From Asterionellopsis glacialis (taxonomy: Eukaryota; Bacillariophyta; Plagiogrammaphyceae; Rhaphoneidales; Asterionellopsidaceae): a DNA stretch of 14,966 nucleotides. The position numbers were made by a program, and so were the translations under genes. Location of the stretch: contig WKLE02005197.1 in assembly GCA_014885115.2 (NCBI GenBank), forward strand, positions 1-14,966. The letters are read 5' to 3'. Below, piece by piece: positions 8,411 to 14,966 of the stretch. How positions within the stretch are numbered: the stretch's first letter is position 1; the number at the start of each line of letters is the position of its first letter. The notes below the pieces were generated by a model, which was given only the letters and a program-made list of their open reading frames with translations, did no database searches and was not told where the DNA came from.

Positions 8411-10094
8411 ATGTCAACTTTTCCAAAATTGATCAATGAAGATACTAAAGGAGGAGGAGGAGAAGAAATTTCTCCCTTCACATGTGTTTATATCTTATAT
8501 GATGAAAGAATGATGCTTCATCGGCCTTTGGAATGGTCGGGCATGCCATCAACTGGTTGGCCTTCGAACAAGCAAGAAATACCCGAAAACTATTTGTTCG
8601 AAAATCCGCAACGAATTTGTAGTATACATAAACGACTTTTGGAAAGAGAAGGAATTCTAATAGCTTGTAGGCCAGGAGTAGAATCATCTCAATCGCAACG
8701 ACGATTCTGCCCACTAGAATGCAAACCAGCTTCCAAGGAAACAATTTTGTTGGCACATTCAGAGGAACATTACAACAAAGTTCGTAGTACGATTGAACTG
8801 TCTGATGAAGATCTCAGTAAATTATCCGAAGAGGATGAGGATATTTATTATTGTCATAGTACTTTCTTGGCAGCCACATTGGCTTGTGGTGGCTTACTTG
8901 AATCTGTAAATTCCGTTATGCGAGAGGAATCAATGATAAACAGAGCAATTGCTGTCGTCCGCCCTCCGGGACATCATGCCTGTCAAGGGCATTCTATGGG
9001 TACGTATCATCCTGCTTTTCTTTAAAACAAAATTGAAACAGAGGTATAGCACAATAAAAACATTTTTTCTCGCTTCTTGCCAGGTTCTCAACCTTATCTA
9101 TTTGGCCCCTTGTCGTACAGGCTTTTGCTTCTTCAATAGTGTAGCGGTTGCTGCCAAACATGCTATTGCCACAGGACGAGCTACTCGCGTGATAATTTTA
9201 GATTGGGATGTACATCATGGAAATGGTACACAAGATCTAACCTATGACGATCCGAATATTGTGTACATCTCACTTCATCGATATGCCACTGGATCTGGAT
9301 ATTTCTTTCCATCAACCGGTTCATCTGCTGAAGTTGGCGTAGCCGAAGCAGCAGGAACCAATGTGAACATTGCATGGACGAATGGTGGAATGGGTAATGT
9401 GGAATATGCTGCAGCATTCTGTGAATTAATCTTGCCTCTCATTAGTGATTTCGATCCTAACTTGATTTTGATCAGTTCGGGCTTTGATGCTGCAGATGGA
9501 GATTTGTTGGGTGATTGCAAATTGACACCAGACATGTACCACATGATGACTCGAAGCCTCATTGAAGTAGCTGCTCCCGGTGTACCAATTGTTGTTGCAC
9601 TAGAAGGTGGTTATAACATCGATGTTATTTCAACTTGTATGGAGGCAGTGGCAGTAGCTCTGCTAGATGAAAAATGGCAAGACGATAACGATCACGATCC
9701 CCTGAAGACACCTTTGAATGAATATCCCGAGTTGGCGTCAACAAGTTCAGAATTGAGCGATGATACCAAAATCTGCTCAGGTTCGCTAAATTACAAAGGA
9801 TCGCGCCTTCAAAAAGGTCGACAAATACTATCGAAGTATTGGAAATATGACGAAGAGAAGAAACAAGACAGGGGATTTCTAAAACCAGGGGCGGTCAGGT
9901 GCATTAACAACACAATACGTGCTCTGGAAAGCTCCTCTCGATGGAGTCCTATCTTTCGTAAAGTTGAGGGCGGTAAAGCACCAGTGCAAAACCTTGAAGG
10001 AGTTAAGACTATGCGCACGCGATCGGAGCGGAAGCGGGAGGAAAAAGAAGAAACAAATGAGCTCGATAGTTTGTTTGAGTCGCTGGCGCTTTAA
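8411..10094 (+). CDS. Class II (HDA1/HDAC6-like) histone deacetylase
   Basis: Zinc-dependent lysine deacetylase of 520 residues in two exons, 8411-8999 and 9121-10094. The join restores GHSMG-FCFFNSVAVAA, which is conserved in the family. Catalytic elements are intact: the His pair in PPGHHA (188, 189); zinc ligands Asp226 and His228 in DWDVHHGNGT; zinc ligand Asp319 in SSGFDAADGD; and the transition-state Tyr361 in LEGGYN. Tyr at this site, with VNIAW and the EGGYN form, places it with fungal Hda1, HDAC6/10 and plant HDA5/15-type enzymes rather than Tyr-to-His vertebrate class IIa. Residues 1-60 precede the catalytic domain and show no zinc finger or ankyrin repeat. The tail from about 430 is basic and ends LDSLFESLAL, which fits a leucine-rich nuclear export signal. 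Substrate may be histones or tubulin. Confidence 0.93.
9000..9120 (+). other. Spliceosomal intron of the HDAC gene
   Basis: 121 bp, donor ATGG|GTACGT and acceptor CGTACAG|GCTTTTG. It splits a Gly codon after its first base. Removing it reconnects HSMG to FCFFN, a family-conserved junction, whereas unspliced reading stops soon after 9020. Confidence 0.9.
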
Positions 10095-10165
10095 ATTGAT
10101 TTGTGTAAAAAGCAACAGATTTCTAGTTATGGAACAAACTGTGTCATCCTGGATGATTTTTCACC

Positions 10166-10171
10166 AATAAA
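10166..10171 (+). other. Candidate polyadenylation signal of the HDAC gene
   Basis: AATAAA 72 bases after the HDAC stop and directly abutting the stop codon of the opposing proteasome gene. Cleavage would fall inside the proteasome coding 3' end, giving overlapping convergent transcripts. Confidence 0.35.
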
Positions 10172-10969
10172 CTAAGTTTCCATAGCTTCCACTTCGTCGT
10201 CTCCCTCGTCATCGTCCTTTCCTTCTTCCTCTTCTTCTTCCGGAGCTGCAAGTTCGAGTCGGTCTAAGTAAGGTTGCAAAGCTTCCCCCTCTAGAAGAGT
10301 CAATTTCTCGTCCTTTCCTACGATTGCAATTGAACCATTCTCTTTGGTAAGCTCATCGTCCCCTGATACGCACCCAACCAAGGCCTGCAGAGCGTGAAGA
10401 ATGAGATCATCTTTACTGGCTTCCTCAAAACTTTCGTAATGTTTTTCGAGGTACGTCCGAGCAGATTGACTTCTGGCACCAATAGCACTAGCATAAAACT
10501 CGTATAGATTTCCAGATGGGCATGTTTGGTAAAGGCGGGGCGTCTGCTTTCGTGCATCCATACCAATAACTAACAAACCAACACCATAGGGGCGACGTAC
10601 ATATGTTTGAGTGCAACGTTGGTGCTTATCTGCAAGATCCGCCATGAGCAAGTGAGGGGGCAAGGGAGATCCATATACATACTTGTGGTTGAGACACTCA
10701 TTTCTCATATACTTTGCCAAGGAACGAGCATCGGCCGTCAAACCAGCAATTCCCATAGCAATATGGTCGTCAATTTCCAATATTTTCTTTTGGTGACTTG
10801 ATAATTCGGAAACACTTCGTTTGATGGCACCCAAGACAGCATATGTGTTCGATCGGAGTCCGACACATGCAGATCCCTGTTTTACAGATTCCATGGCATA
10901 CTCCACCTGCAACAAACGTCCTTCAGGACTCCATACAGTCACATCCGTATCGTACTGGTTGCGAAACAT
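10172..10969 (-). CDS. PSMA1: 20S proteasome subunit alpha type-1 (alpha6)
   Basis: Non-catalytic alpha-ring subunit of the 20S proteasome core, acting in ubiquitin-dependent protein turnover in nucleus and cytosol. 265 residues, single exon, matching the usual length. The N-terminus MFRNQYDTDVTVWSPEGR and the following LLQVEYAMESVKQGSA match the proteasome alpha-type signature, and the MFRNQYD...VTVWSP form is specific to the alpha1/PSMA1 type. Further support comes from HQKKILEIDDHIAMGIAGLT, ADARSLAKYMRNECL, RRPYGVGLL and IGARSQSARTYLEKHYESF. The C-terminal 25 residues are almost entirely acidic (Glu/Asp), as is common in this subunit. The N-terminal Thr of catalytic beta subunits is absent, as expected. 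It converges with the HDAC gene with only 77 bases between stop codons. Confidence 0.96.
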   Translation of the reverse strand: MFRNQYDTDVTVWSPEGRLLQVEYAMESVKQGSACVGLRSNTYAVLGAIKRSVSELSSHQKKILEIDDHIAMGIAGLTADARSLAKYMRNECLNHKYVYGSPLPPHLLMADLADKHQRCTQTYVRRPYGVGLLVIGMDARKQTPRLYQTCPSGNLYEFYASAIGARSQSARTYLEKHYESFEEASKDDLILHALQALVGCVSGDDELTKENGSIAIVGKDEKLTLLEGEALQPYLDRLELAAPEEEEEEGKDDDEGDDEVEAMET

Positions 10970-11195
10970 GATGTTATTTCAATGCTCTTCTTTCGATGAC
11001 GACAAAACAATGCAATATCTTTGCTTTGGTTTAAGGTTCCCTGTGTGGTTAGATCAGGTTGCAGCTATTTTTATAGACTACTTTTCAGCTTGTTGCACCG
11101 GATGTGATCCGACCGACAGGAATGCATCACAAGGATCCGGATCGAAGCGGGTCGAAAAGAGTGTTTTGGAAAACCATCACTTCTGTTCTGATTAC
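10970..11195. promoter_or_regulatory. Upstream region of the proteasome gene
   Basis: Should hold the PSMA1 promoter. It contains a GATC-rich stretch near 11100-11150 with several GATCCGA-like words. An open frame on the plus strand here begins inside PSMA1 and looks like a shadow. No TATA box or PACE-like element is evident. Confidence 0.35.
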
Positions 11196-11372
11196 ATACC
11201 CCATGGAATGCAAAGGGGTGTTGTTGCAGGCACGGTTATGGATTTCCAGGGGTCATGCTGGCTTTGCGGGTCCATCTCTTGGTCCATGTCCAAGGGTATC
11301 CCCTAAATCCAACAGAGTCATTTACTAAATCCAATACTCTAATTTTATTGGCTACAACTAAAATAGGCCTTT
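11196..11372. other. Unassigned sequence at the start of the accessory region
   Basis: A 35-codon minus-strand frame after a stop codon includes DPQSQHDPWKSITVPATTPL and ends at a TAA near 11187. It could be a coding scrap. The words TTGGATTTAG repeat twice about 20 bases apart near 11300-11335 (minus strand). Nothing here is recognisable. Confidence 0.25.
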
Positions 11373-12129
11373 TCACCTTACATCACACTTACTTGACACA
11401 CATTCTGCCTGCTCACTTCCATCCTCCCACTGTTTTCCCCAAAATTGGATCTGGACATGTTTTGCTAAACCATTATATCCTTGTTCCATGCCATTACATT
11501 TTTTGAAGCCTAAGTGTCTTACCAACTTGTCCATACCATCCTTCATTACTGTAAATCTCTTCAATGTCCAATCTGTTCTTGTAAGTTTTCCACCTCTTCA
11601 CCGTTAATCTTGTTCAGACAGTGCATGTTTAATAATCCCAGAAACATAGTAACTCAGAACTGTCCTCTTCCAAACTGTCTTCCTCCAAATGTTCTTCATC
11701 CTCAAGAATTTCAATGCAAATTGGACAGTAATCTGCTATGTTGTGTTTGATAGTGTTATCATCCAAAAGTTCAATAACCTCCTTTTCTTGGTCCCATCCT
11801 GTTTTCTTCATCATTCATGTTTTTGATCAAATTCTTTCATGAACTACCTCCACCTCATGCTTTCCATTTCCCTTGGTTTGGAATTCCATGATGCACATTG
11901 CAAATCCATATTTTAGGTCTGTTTCTTGGACCTACTTATTGCAGACATGACATAGACATCCCATGTCCCAATCAAGGCATGCAAATTCCATGTCCACAAT
12001 TTGTAAACTGAACCCACCCTGGTTCTCCATGATGGAACATTTTTTCCACAAAAATACAAATATTCTTTTGTAGGCTGAATACAACCACCTTTTTTTCTTG
12101 AACTTGTCTGTCGTGTTATAATGTTGGAA
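11373..12129 (-). pseudogene. Degraded minus-strand coding sequence with a CPIC (RING/zinc-finger-like) motif
   Basis: Reading minus from 12129 to 11629 in one frame gives 167 codons that look protein-like throughout but contain three stops: TAG at 11934-11932, and two TGA codons at 11829-11827 and shortly after. The first block includes NTTDKFKKKRWLYSAYKRIF and then DWDMGCLCHVCNK; the second includes CIMEFQTKGNGKHEVEVVHE; the third, after the TGA codons, runs MMKKTGWDQEKEVIELLDD and then YCPICIEILEDEEHLEED. The CxxC at CPIC followed by an acidic stretch resembles the first half of a RING-type finger, with a possible frameshifted continuation containing LNMHCLNKINGEE. Another short open piece at 11373-11564 could be its tail. 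Most likely a decayed gene or mobile-element protein. Unrecognised introns are the alternative. Family unknown. Confidence 0.4.
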
Positions 12130-12197
12130 TCAGAATACTGTAGCTACATTGTTAAGCATGCCACCAGTTGTCACTACAAGCTACAAGTGTCAGTTCC

Positions 12198-12927
12198 ATG
12201 AAGTTGTGTCCACCTTGGAACAACACCCAATCAAATATCAATTATACAAGTCCAACACCAATTATAACAATGAATTCTTCTGCATTGTTGCAAACCTCCA
12301 TGATATTGAAAAGCACATTTCAAGTACCAATTGGAATGATGTTGAATCACATCTTAAAACCTCCAACTCTTCTTATGGTTGCCAGAAGCACTCTGCTGGA
12401 TTTGGATTTACAGGAGGTATGTGCAACACCTATGATAATGCATCCAATGATTTGGGAGTTAGCAAACCTTGATTAAGAATTGGAACCTCACAGTCAAATA
12501 TGCAAGAACTGCTCAAAAGTTAATCTCTAAGTTTGGTAGAGATCAGAAATTACTATGGTTATCTAACTTGGAACAGTTATGGTCTGATCCAAAACATCCT
12601 TCAAGAACAATGACTTATGCAAACCATATCATTGCAAGTAATTTTGTGGAGTCATTGTACTTTGGGTCTACATTGGACAATGATCCTTGCTCTTGTCATA
12701 GTGATCAATTGAATGCTTCTCATCTGTCTCCAAGATTAAGTCGTGTAGCCATTCTTTCACATACAAAATTGGATGGTGAACAAACTTCAATAATTACAAC
12801 TATGAGAAAGGCTATTGATGACACTCTGAAATCAGTGGATCAACTTGGTCCTTTCATGAAAGATCTGGATACATGGCTAACATCACTTGCACCAACAAAG
12901 AAGTCCATCCGTTCTGTTATCCTATGA
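12198..12927 (+). CDS. Putative two-exon protein of unknown function
   Basis: The downstream block, 12463-12927, is an uninterrupted 154-codon frame with ordinary protein composition (WNLTVKYARTAQKLISKFGR and onward). Upstream of it, two frames are open across 12156-12476. A GTATGT donor at 12417 and a GTTAG acceptor ending at 12462 would splice one of them, from an ATG at 12198, to the downstream block in phase, giving LDLDLQE then QTLIKNWNL and about 227 residues. The competing frame (ATG at 12158, containing NNEFFCIVANLHDIEKH) has good codon periodicity but ends at 12472 and cannot join through this intron. No domain, signal peptide or catalytic motif is recognisable. It may be a lineage-specific or mobile-element gene; exon 1 is the less certain half. 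Confidence 0.4.
12417..12462 (+). other. Possible 46-bp intron
   Basis: GTATGT donor and GTTAG acceptor. It is very short but in phase with open frames on both sides. If it is not an intron, the two frames represent a frameshifted relic. Confidence 0.3.
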
Positions 12928-13362
12928 ACTGTTTCAATTTAGTGGTTATAATTATGTTGGCTCATCCTGTGGTATACATGTTCCATTGATCTGATTGGAT
13001 TCCAACAATTTTTTGGCAACCAAAGTTTTCTCTCAAAAACAATGCTCACAACAACAACAACAGGTGTATACGTTATCGGACAAGGTAGTATTTCACCTCC
13101 AGGTAACTAATGAGGAACCCAGATGTATGAACCTAGGGCAAATCTGATGCGTGCTCCTAAGTAAACACTGCAGAGTGGCTAAGTCTGCTTAACTAAGTCT
13201 ATTAGTAACTAGCTCTACTTTCACAAGTAGATTGATTGTCGAGTAGTTACTTACCTTACCTTGTATCCCCAGCTATGTATCATGTAGTGTTTGTTTGTGT
13301 TTAACTTAGTGTCCTATTTTATGCTATTAATATCCAGGGGCGACGTACACAACATCCTTGCA
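12928..13362. other. Noncoding stretch between the two plus-strand accessory genes
   Basis: About 430 bp without a convincing frame. It contains a CAACAACAACAACAG run near 13050, repeated TAAGTCT words near 13175-13200, and a perfect 6-bp hairpin (CTACTT-TCAC-AAGTAG) near 13214-13229. If the relic exon at 13363 belonged to a complete gene, its first exon should lie here, but no cysteine-rich frame is visible. It may have been replaced by inserted sequence. Confidence 0.4.
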
Positions 13363-13538
13363 TGTAGCGTCATCTGCAAACCAAGTGGAAACTTACTAAA
13401 GCAACTATTGCCAAGATTGTTCCTCTGCTTATCCTAATTTTCTAAAATATTACAAAGTTAGTAAATAAACAAATTATATAAAATTAACAATTTGTACTAT
13501 CAAATATAAACTACAAGAATTCATGATAATATTTTGCA
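13363..13538 (+). pseudogene. Relic of the cysteine-rich gene's second exon and 3' UTR
   Basis: Direct repeat of 14122-14301. Identity begins at the intron acceptor (TGTAG|CGTCATCTGCA here, GCTAG|TGTCATCTGCA in the intact copy) and runs through the coding end (CSSAYPNFLKYYKVSK, identical in both) into the 3' UTR. In this copy a TAC codon has become TAA (ACT TAC TAA AGC), which would truncate the product, and the downstream AATAAA of the intact copy has changed to GATAAT. No matching first exon is visible upstream. It is therefore a partial, dead duplicate, indicating a tandem gene family. Confidence 0.65.
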
Positions 13539-13687
13539 GTGAATTAGTTGGCAGAAAAATTCTGTGTAACAGTCCATTCATTTGTTCAGGGCATGCTACT
13601 CTCTTTTCAGAATTGCAAAAAAAGTGTCTTTTGTTGTTCCATGCTCTTTGCTGCATCAAATAATTGGGTGGCCGGAATTGATTTACA

Positions 13688-14231
13688 ATGTTGGTGATGA
13701 CAACAGAATACAAAAAGAAGTTGAAATCTCTTGTACCACTTGAAATGGCCAAAGAGTTGTTATCAGATGATTTATTGAAGGAGATTGTTTCATTTGCTTT
13801 CAATGACAACGGCCAAACACAATTGTGTTACAATTGCAACAAATTGTTGTTGAGGAACTTAGGAGAAGGGTGCTGGGGATGTTCTAAATTGTTTTGCAAG
13901 GGATGTAGGGATTTCTTAGTTGGTTGCTCTCAAATTTGGTGTTGTGATATAAACGAATTTTTACATTGTGTGCCTTGTGCTCTTAGACACAAGAATTATT
14001 GGTTCTGTTGGAAATGTTGCAAATGGTTTTGTACCAGCAATATTGATCATTTTATTGACAACGAAAGTATGTTCTGTAAATATTGTATTTGTTAGGAAGA
14101 AGATAATCCAAAATATTGTGCTAGTGTCATCTGCAACAATCAATCAAGTGGAAAGTTACTACAGCAGCTATTGCCAAACTTGTTCCTCTGCTTACCCTAA
14201 TTTTCTAAAATATTATAAAGTTAGTAAATGA
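13688..14231 (+). CDS. Small cysteine-rich protein, FYVE/treble-clef-like zinc finger
   Basis: Predicted two-exon gene of 161 residues: 13688-14066 and 14125-14231. Residues 12-38 form a Leu-rich helical lead-in (SLVPLEMAKELLSDDLLKEI) with a faint F-box look. Cysteines 47, 50, 62, 65, 70 and 73 are spaced C-x2-C-x11-C-x2-C-x4-C-x2-C, which is FYVE-like, but the FYVE basic RRHHC motif is absent. Further cysteines at 80, 85, 86, 94, 97, 107, 110, 111 and 115, plus CQTC in exon 2 (143, 146), imply several zinc sites. The GTATGT...CTAG intron keeps phase and its acceptor coincides with the edge of the duplicated block at 13363. Without splicing the frame ends at 14095 after CKYCIC (135 residues). 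Function unknown; protein-protein, nucleic-acid or phosphoinositide binding are all possible. Confidence 0.6.
14067..14124 (+). other. Predicted 58-bp intron of the cysteine-rich gene
   Basis: Donor GTATGT, acceptor TGTGCTAG. It interrupts a codon after its first base and joins the cysteine-rich frame to the frame ending YYKVSK. Support beyond the consensus comes from the relic copy at 13363, where similarity stops at the equivalent TAG. Confidence 0.55.
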
Positions 14232-14288
14232 ACAAATTACATAAAAATAACAATTTGTACTATCAAATTTATAACTACAAGATTTCAT

Positions 14289-14294
14289 AATAAA
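14289..14294 (+). other. Candidate polyadenylation signal of the cysteine-rich gene
   Basis: AATAAA 58 bases after the stop codon at 14229-14231, inside the duplicated block. The corresponding site in the relic copy is mutated. Confidence 0.4.
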
Positions 14295-14317
14295 TTTTGC
14301 AACAACTGCAAATTGTG

Positions 14318-14479
14318 AACAAATTTGTTTTGCAACCAGTAACTTCAAGACACTAAATTCATAATATCATGTTGGAACAATCTGTTAAGTGTTATAACCA
14401 AATTTGTTTTGGAACCAAGTATCATCAGGACACTAACATTATGTTGCAACAATCAGTTCCTGTAACCAAACTTGTTTTG
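14318..14479 (+). repeat. Degenerate tandem repeat, about 68-78 bp unit
   Basis: Three units begin at 14318, 14396 and 14464 with AACMAAAYTTGTTTTG. The first two continue with a similar core (CAGGACACTAA or AAGACACTAA, then ATGTTGSAACAATC); the third is cut short after its first 16 bases. It follows the cysteine-rich gene's 3' UTR. Confidence 0.65.
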
Positions 14480-14572
14480 TGCCTCTGGTACAGAAAAAAA
14501 TTATCAGCATCATCAGGATTAGCCTAACCCTAACACATCAGCAAAAGTATTGTCTGCATCTTTAAAGAGAAC
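14480..14572. other. AT-rich spacer between repeats and the last minus-strand gene
   Basis: Convergent spacer with no coding signal. It contains an AGCATCATCAGGATTAGCC stretch whose ATCATCAGGA word also occurs in the preceding repeat. Confidence 0.35.
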
Positions 14573-14965
14573 CTAAATAAGTTTAATAATCTGATTATTC
14601 AACAAATAACAATCAACTTGTTCAAGGTCATCCTCATCTGGTGGAGTCCATTGCTTCATTGCTTCAGTTACATAATCTGTGTTGCACACATTCACAGATC
14701 GTTGTGCTATGATTCCTTTCAAAATATTACAAGTATTTGTATGATCTTTCTTATGTAGTGAATTCATTGTTCAGTTGAACATAAAATTTGCAATTGTCAA
14801 TTGCTGTTTGTTTGACCAGAATTATTATTTTGCAACAAAACACACACGACGAGTTGCATCACAAATAAACTTATGATCAACCAGTTCATCACTGGATAAC
14901 GCAAGTTTAATGGGACGTGAGTAGGCATCTTGTCCATGTTCCTTCTGAAACCAATAAAGGATCAA
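14573..14965 (-). CDS. 3' part of a minus-strand gene of unknown function
   Basis: Two protein-like blocks lie in the same minus-strand frame. The first is open at the window edge (14965-14828): WFQKEHGQDAYSRPIKLALS, then DELVDHKFICDATRR, ending at a TAA at 14827-14825. The second (14767-14573) includes GIIAQRSVNVCNTDYVTEAM and WTPPDEDDLEQVDCYL. Stops separate them, but a GTGTGT...CATAAG intron of 96 bp (14845-14750) would join them in phase (DATRR then KDHTNTC). Otherwise the first block is the true C-terminus and the second a separate 64-residue frame. No family is recognised. Confidence 0.4.
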
Positions 14966-14966
14966 A

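Noticed and set aside
8949..9120. In-frame start of the second HDAC block upstream of 9121
   Set aside because: This is read-through of the intron and of exon 1 in a different frame; the family-conserved junction shows 9000-9120 is spliced out.
12120..12121. piggyBac-like transposase reading of the minus-strand relic (DKFKKKRW segment near 12100)
   Set aside because: Only a vague resemblance; no catalytic Asp residues or terminal inverted repeats were found, so no transposase is claimed.
13155..13260. tRNA-like segment (GAGTGGCTAAGTCTGC resembling an A box)
   Set aside because: No B box (GGTTCGANTCC type), no acceptor-stem pairing and no cloverleaf could be drawn.
13065..13348. Possible solo LTR (TG...CA ends)
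   Set aside because: No matching target-site duplication, no primer-binding site or polypurine tract, and no second LTR in the window.
10586..13352. 14-base word AGGGGCGACGTACA shared by the PSMA1 coding region and the spacer near 13336
   Set aside because: One match of this length is not surprising in about 15 kb, and flanking bases do not extend it.

Overview
This is a eukaryotic nuclear window, most likely from a stramenopile alga, and I favour a diatom. Genes are compact and lie on both strands. Introns are few and short, with GT...AG ends. There is no operon-like spacing or Shine-Dalgarno context. The protein set includes an FSFG nucleoporin, a 20S proteasome alpha subunit and a class II histone deacetylase. 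The lineage is inferred from gene style; no diagnostic marker is present.

Positions 1-11,000 are gene-dense. In order they hold: an FG-repeat nucleoporin (+, cut by the window start); a two-exon protein of unknown function with one hydrophobic segment (-); a class-3 lipase (-); a SOUL haem-binding protein (+); an acidic coiled-coil protein of unknown function (-); a two-exon class II histone deacetylase (+); and proteasome subunit alpha type-1 (-). The nucleoporin/unknown, SOUL/coiled-coil and HDAC/proteasome pairs converge with short 3' gaps. The lipase/SOUL and coiled-coil/HDAC pairs diverge from shared upstream regions. These look like independent housekeeping genes rather than a pathway cluster.

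From about 11,100 to the end the sequence changes character. It is visibly AT-richer and holds degraded or unfamiliar coding sequence. A minus-strand frame carries three in-frame stops and a CPIC motif. A two-exon plus-strand gene has no recognisable family. A small cysteine-rich zinc-finger-like gene of two exons is preceded by a relic copy of its own second exon and 3' UTR, which points to a tandem family. Degenerate 68-78 bp tandem repeats follow, and the window ends in the 3' part of another minus-strand gene. This is the accessory part of the window. I did not find a clear multi-gene novel system; the best leads are the cysteine-rich duplication and the nucleoporin with a membrane-like N-terminus.
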